NCBI GenBank assembly: GCA_963732345.1
Contig: CAVSZI010000003.1
Coordinates: 124,001-188,000 of the forward strand
Source of the DNA: Bog-532 sp963732345
GTDB taxonomy: Bacteria > Actinomycetota > Actinomycetes > Streptosporangiales > Streptosporangiaceae
Length of the DNA: 64,000 nt
Direction of reading: 5' to 3'
Shown: positions 61,187 to 64,000 of the stretch, piece by piece
Numbering within the stretch: position 1 is the stretch's first letter
Layout of the letters: each line of letters starts with the position of its first letter
Program-made: the position numbers and the translations under genes
Notes under the pieces: generated by a model
What the model was told of the DNA's origin: nothing
Databases searched by the model: none
The model's input: the letters and a program-made list of their open reading frames with translations, nothing else

Positions 61187-61264
61187 AATCCGGGGGGGGC
61201 TGGCCCACCCCCCGGGACCCTCCGAGTGCGCTTCGTCGGCCCGCGCGGTGGTACTCTCGTCGAG
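61187..61264 (+). repeat. Dispersed GC-rich element, locus E (degenerate)
   Basis: TCCGGGGGGGGCTGGCCC, CACCCCCCGGGACCCT, GTGCGCTTCGTCGGCCCGCG, CGGTGGTACTCTCGTCGA: same order of blocks as locus C with several substitutions and no second module. Confidence 0.7.
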
Positions 61265-61537
61265 GTCTGCTCGGCCGGGAACGTCAGCCGCGCGCGCCCA
61301 GCGGGAGTTGCCGCCCGCGTTGAGAGTCGTAACTGCTCCCGTGCGCCGGTGGCCAGGACCACCTCATCGCGGCGTCCTCGGACGGGCAACGGCGAGATCT
61401 GCCTCAGCTCGGAGAACAAGTCGAAGAATGATACCGGCGATCCGGCGCGTGCATTCATCGGCGAAATCTCCGCACCCGTCGTCCAGCGTCGTCGCGTCCG
61501 GCGCAGGTGGAGGCTATGCCGGACCGGAGGCGCGACG

Positions 61538-61543
61538 TAGCGT
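61538..61543 (+). promoter_or_regulatory. Putative -10 element, leaderless transcript of the 61551 gene
   Basis: TAGCGT, seven bases (TATCGCC), then ATG 61551. Confidence 0.6.
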
Positions 61544-61550
61544 TATCGCC

Positions 61551-62399
61551 ATGGACGGCATCTCGGTGGGCAGTGAGTACGCAGAGCACATCACCGACGT
61601 GGACCTGCGGCTGCTGGCCGCGGTCACCGGGAACCCCCCCGTCCCGGAGAGCCTGCCGCAGATGCTGGCCGACCCGCGGGTGTTCGACGCCGTCTTCGGC
61701 CCCGAGGCGATCGCCTCCCGCGAGGCCGTTCTCGCCTCACCGTTCCTGGCTTTCGCCGTGGCCGTGCACCGGACCGCCGCCGACCTCGCCACTATGGGAT
61801 ATGTCACCGAACGGTCCCCGGCGCGGCAGCACGTGCCGGTCTTCGACGCCCCCGATCTGCGGGATTTCCTCGGCTCAGCCGCCCGCCGGCTCTTCCTCAC
61901 CGAGCTGCTCACGTCCTTTACCCGGGTGGCCAGCGGCCAGTACCGGGTCAGCGTCGGCGGCCGGACCCGGACCATGCGGTTCAGCGAGCTCGACCCCGTT
62001 CGCCTCGCCGGGCTGCTGGACGCCGTGCCCGAAGAGTCGCGGCCGGGTGTCTACCGCCGGCTCGGGGACGTGTCCCTGTTCCTGTCCGGGGTGTTCCCGG
62101 ACTACGTCGCAGGCCGCGCGTTCGGCCCGGTCAGCGCGGCGCGCCTGCTGCGGGCCGCGCGCGTGCCCGCCGCGGAGCGGGAACGGCTGGCGGCTACGCC
62201 CGACATCGAACTGCTGGAGCATCTCGGCGCCCAGTGGTACCGTTCGGCGCTGGCTCTGGCCCCGGTACGGACCAGCCGGCTGGCCGTCGTCGCCGAGGTC
62301 GCGGACCGGTTCCGGCAGGCGAGGCGCGTGCTTAACCACGTCACGGACCGGTACCTGATGGGCCCGGACAACCCCTGGTTCGCCGCTCCCGGCCGCTGA
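61551..62399 (+). CDS. Protein of unknown function, 282 residues
   Basis: A soluble protein beginning MDGISVGSEYAEHITDVDLR, with FLTELLTSFTRVASGQYRV, VYRRLGDVSLFLSGVFPDYV and HLGAQWYRSALALAP. It looks well folded and helical, but I recognise no family. ATG 61551 is supported by a leaderless promoter pattern. It is divergent from hrpA. Confidence 0.75.
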   Translation: MDGISVGSEYAEHITDVDLRLLAAVTGNPPVPESLPQMLADPRVFDAVFGPEAIASREAVLASPFLAFAVAVHRTAADLATMGYVTERSPARQHVPVFDAPDLRDFLGSAARRLFLTELLTSFTRVASGQYRVSVGGRTRTMRFSELDPVRLAGLLDAVPEESRPGVYRRLGDVSLFLSGVFPDYVAGRAFGPVSAARLLRAARVPAAERERLAATPDIELLEHLGAQWYRSALALAPVRTSRLAVVAEVADRFRQARRVLNHVTDRYLMGPDNPWFAAPGR

Positions 62400-62538
62400 C
62401 CGACCGGGATGCCGCTGCGCCCTTCGCTCCCGTTCCGCCCGTGGTGGAGACGGCCGAGGCGCCGGTGTACGACTTGAACGTGAGGAGCATGGCGAGCCCG
62501 GCGGCCGTGCCGCCGACGGCATACACAATGCGGCGCAT
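62341..62538 (-). CDS. Short membrane-anchored ORF, possible remnant of an FMN-binding protein
   Basis: Sixty-five residues starting MRRIVYAVGGTAAGLAMLL, with GGAGG five bases before ATG 62538. The N-terminal anchor plus TFKSYTGASAV and a Ser/Thr/Gly stretch resembles the beginning of actinobacterial FMN-binding-domain proteins, but the domain itself is missing. It overlaps the 3' end of the 61551 gene. It may be a decayed gene or an independent micropeptide. Confidence 0.45.
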   Translation of the reverse strand: MRRIVYAVGGTAAGLAMLLTFKSYTGASAVSTTGGTGAKGAAASRSVSGRERRTRGCPGPSGTGP

Positions 62539-62798
62539 CGGGTCCTCCAAGCGGATCGGGGATGGCAGCCGAATTCGCCGTCCCCGACCTGAGTGCCTAT
62601 CCTTTCGTATGGGGTCTGGCCGGATAAGATCTCGCGTCACCGCCTTATGTAAGAGCCTGGTGACGACTGACGGCGCCGCCAGCGCAAGTGCCTGGTGGCT
62701 GGGATAGCGCCGCGGTCGGCTGAGCGCAGTGTTTGGTAACCAGAAGTAATGATCACGCCGCTCTGGTGGCGGCTGATCGGGTTGCAGGGGAAGCGATG

Positions 62799-63134
62799 AT
62801 GAACTTTGGACCTATCGTGCCCGAGATGCCTGCGGCCGGGCTGCCCAAGGGGGCGTATCTGCTGGACGTCCGCGAGGACGACGAGTGGGTGGCTGGCCAC
62901 GCGCCCGATGCGGCGCACATTCCGCTCGGCGAACTCGGCGGCCGGACCGAGCAGGTGCCCCGCGACCAGGAGGTCTATGTGATCTGCCGGTCCGGGTCAC
63001 GGTCCGCCTACGCGGCGCAGGCCCTCGGCGCGGCCGGCTGGAACGTCGTCAATGTGGCCGATGGCATGCTCGGCTGGGAATCGGCGGGCCGGCCGATGGT
63101 CAGCGAGTCAGGCACGCCCCCCTTCGTGGCCTAG
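62799..63134 (+). CDS. Rhodanese-domain sulfurtransferase
   Basis: A single rhodanese domain of about 111 residues: LLDVREDDEWVAGHAPDAAHIPL, catalytic Cys 63 in VICRSGSRSAYAAQAL, and VADGMLGWE. A Cys-Arg-Ser-Gly-Ser-Arg loop is usual for single-domain forms that pass sulfur as persulfide. Two adjacent ATGs (62796, 62799) follow GGGGAAG. No clear operon partner. Confidence 0.9.
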   Translation: MNFGPIVPEMPAAGLPKGAYLLDVREDDEWVAGHAPDAAHIPLGELGGRTEQVPRDQEVYVICRSGSRSAYAAQALGAAGWNVVNVADGMLGWESAGRPMVSESGTPPFVA

Positions 63135-63414
63135 CTAGCCACGCTCACCGCGGCCCCTAGTTCCCGGGGCTCCGGGTCTTCCTCCGGGGGCTCCTCAGGT
63201 CCTCTGTGCTCCGAAAATGTGGGCGTTTTCTGCTGCGCCCGCAACAGTTCTTGACCACAAAGCCGACCGGCAGGTCGTGGGCCCGGTGACTATGAGCCGA
63301 CTTCCTCGGTGGCCGGTCGCTGCATTCGATCGTTATGGAGCGGCCGGCCCGATCCGGGACGGCCGCTGCTCCCGGCGCCGCTGCTCGCCGCGCCACCACC
63401 GTTTACTCGCGCCG
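63135..63414. other. Gap between rhodanese and recQ
   Basis: 280 bp between the convergent rhodanese and recQ genes. No gene or convincing terminator was seen. Confidence 0.4.
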
Positions 63415-64000
63415 CTAGCCTGCGTTCGCGGCCAGCACGAGAGGCAGCACGGCCGGGGCCCCGGCCTCGCGGAGCAGCTTGGCGGCGACGGTGATCGTCC
63501 AGCCCGTCTCGATCCGGTCGTCGATGAGCAGGACCGGCCCATCCAGGGCCGCCAGCGCTGCGGCGAGTGCCTCAGGCACCGTGAGTGCGTTCCACACCGA
63601 CCGCAGCCGCTGCGCACTGTTGTGCCGCCGCGGCCCGGGGCCGCCATCCGCGTACGCGAGCGCGCCGAGGTACGGCAGCCGCCCGATGCCGGCGATCCGC
63701 TGGCCCAGGCTCTCGATCAGCAGCGGCCGGGTCCGCGACGGCAGGATCGCCACCGCCGCCGGGCGATCCTCCCAGTCCCAGGCGGCCAGCACGGTGACGA
63801 GCGCGCCGATGAGGTCCGCGCTGACCGGCTCGTCTGGCGCTTCCTCGGACAGCAGCGTGCGCAGCCGGGTGCCCCAGCCCACGTCGGTCAGACGGCCGAG
63901 GGCCCGGCCGGGGCCGGCGGACAGATCGGCGGGAATCTTGCCGGAGGCGCCGATCCCGAGGTCGTTCATCCCGGTCGGCCACATCCGCCGCGGCGCGACG
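63415..64000 (-). CDS. recQ: RecQ-type ATP-dependent DNA helicase, C-terminal part (runs off the window)
   Basis: The frame continues past the window end (VAPRRMWPTGMNDLGI before and across the first ATG), so this is a 3' fragment. It matches the long actinobacterial RecQ C-terminus: RALGRLTDVGWGTRLRTLL, then a phosphoribosyltransferase-like region with GPVLLIDDRIETGWTITVAA. The helicase core lies outside the window. The internal ATG at 63984 is not the true start. Confidence 0.8.
   Translation of the reverse strand, partial: VAPRRMWPTGMNDLGIGASGKIPADLSAGPGRALGRLTDVGWGTRLRTLLSEEAPDEPVSADLIGALVTVLAAWDWEDRPAAVAILPSRTRPLLIESLGQRIAGIGRLPYLGALAYADGGPGPRRHNSAQRLRSVWNALTVPEALAAALAALDGPVLLIDDRIETGWTITVAAKLLREAGAPAVLPLVLAANAG

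Larger units (their letters stand above)
61115..61550. other. Region upstream of hrpA
   Basis: 436 bp between hrpA and the divergent 61551 gene. It contains element E and a leaderless promoter. Short open frames here show no coding similarity. Confidence 0.5.

Overview
The window is a very GC-rich, gene-dense chromosomal segment of an actinomycete. Supporting evidence: a mycothiol-conjugate amidase (Mca), the MurT/GatD cell-wall pair, BldC-type regulators, the Rex-hemA-hemC-hemD-hemB-hemL block, the tiny bS22 ribosomal protein, ResB/CcsB cytochrome c maturation, enolase-FtsB-DUF501-Ppx, and many GTG/TTG starts. Gene order resembles sporulating high-GC Actinobacteria (Streptomyces/Streptosporangiales and relatives). 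I cannot name the genus from sequence alone. Almost everything is chromosomal core; no phage, IS transposase, plasmid origin or CRISPR array was seen.

Layout. 0-8.9 kb: murT-gatD, a DsrE-like protein, a nitrobindin-like protein, a Fur-family regulator, ygfZ, proline dehydrogenase, proC and an AcuC-type deacetylase. 9-18.4 kb: bldC, bS22, a glutaredoxin-like ORF with no ordinary start codon, rex with a near-consensus Rex operator in its own promoter, then hemA-hemC-hemD-hemB, a prim-pol gene and hemL. 18.4-22.6 kb: histidine phosphatase, TlpA-like lipoprotein, ResB and CcsB, without CcdA. 22.6-29.4 kb: a PLDc_N protein, a lethal-factor-like zincin with a small acidic downstream ORF, a second BldC-like gene, a PLP dehydratase, an APS kinase fused to a decayed ATP-sulfurylase-like domain, and a methyltransferase. 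29.7-39.6 kb: mfd, a SurA-like lipoprotein, mazG, then eno-ftsB-DUF501-ppx and a family-5 uracil-DNA glycosylase. 39.6-41.2 kb: an AT-richer stretch with an odd tRNA-like gene, a PPOX-type flavoprotein and a DUF4287-like ORF. 41.3-51.6 kb: thiolase, cystathionine beta-synthase, cystathionine gamma-synthase, a VWA/MoxR pair, ilvA and greA. 51.9-64 kb: mca, a membrane ORF, an unknown 446-residue protein, serS, a membrane protein whose frame is broken by an 8-bp repeat tract, hrpA, an unknown protein, a rhodanese and the 3' end of recQ.

Three things stand out. (1) A dispersed GC-rich, hairpin-forming element occurs at five loci: near udg (39.6 kb), metB (45.3 kb), ilvA (50.8 kb), inside hrpA (60.1-60.4 kb, kept in frame and adding roughly 90-100 residues) and upstream of hrpA (61.2 kb). 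It also supplies the C-terminus of Udg and the stop-codon region of metB. (2) Six copies of an octanucleotide split a conserved-looking membrane protein into two frames at 56.3 kb; 4 or 7 copies would restore it, as in a phase-variable locus. (3) At least fourteen genes have TANNNT (once CANNNT) 6-9 bases before ATG or GTG, the signature of leaderless transcripts.
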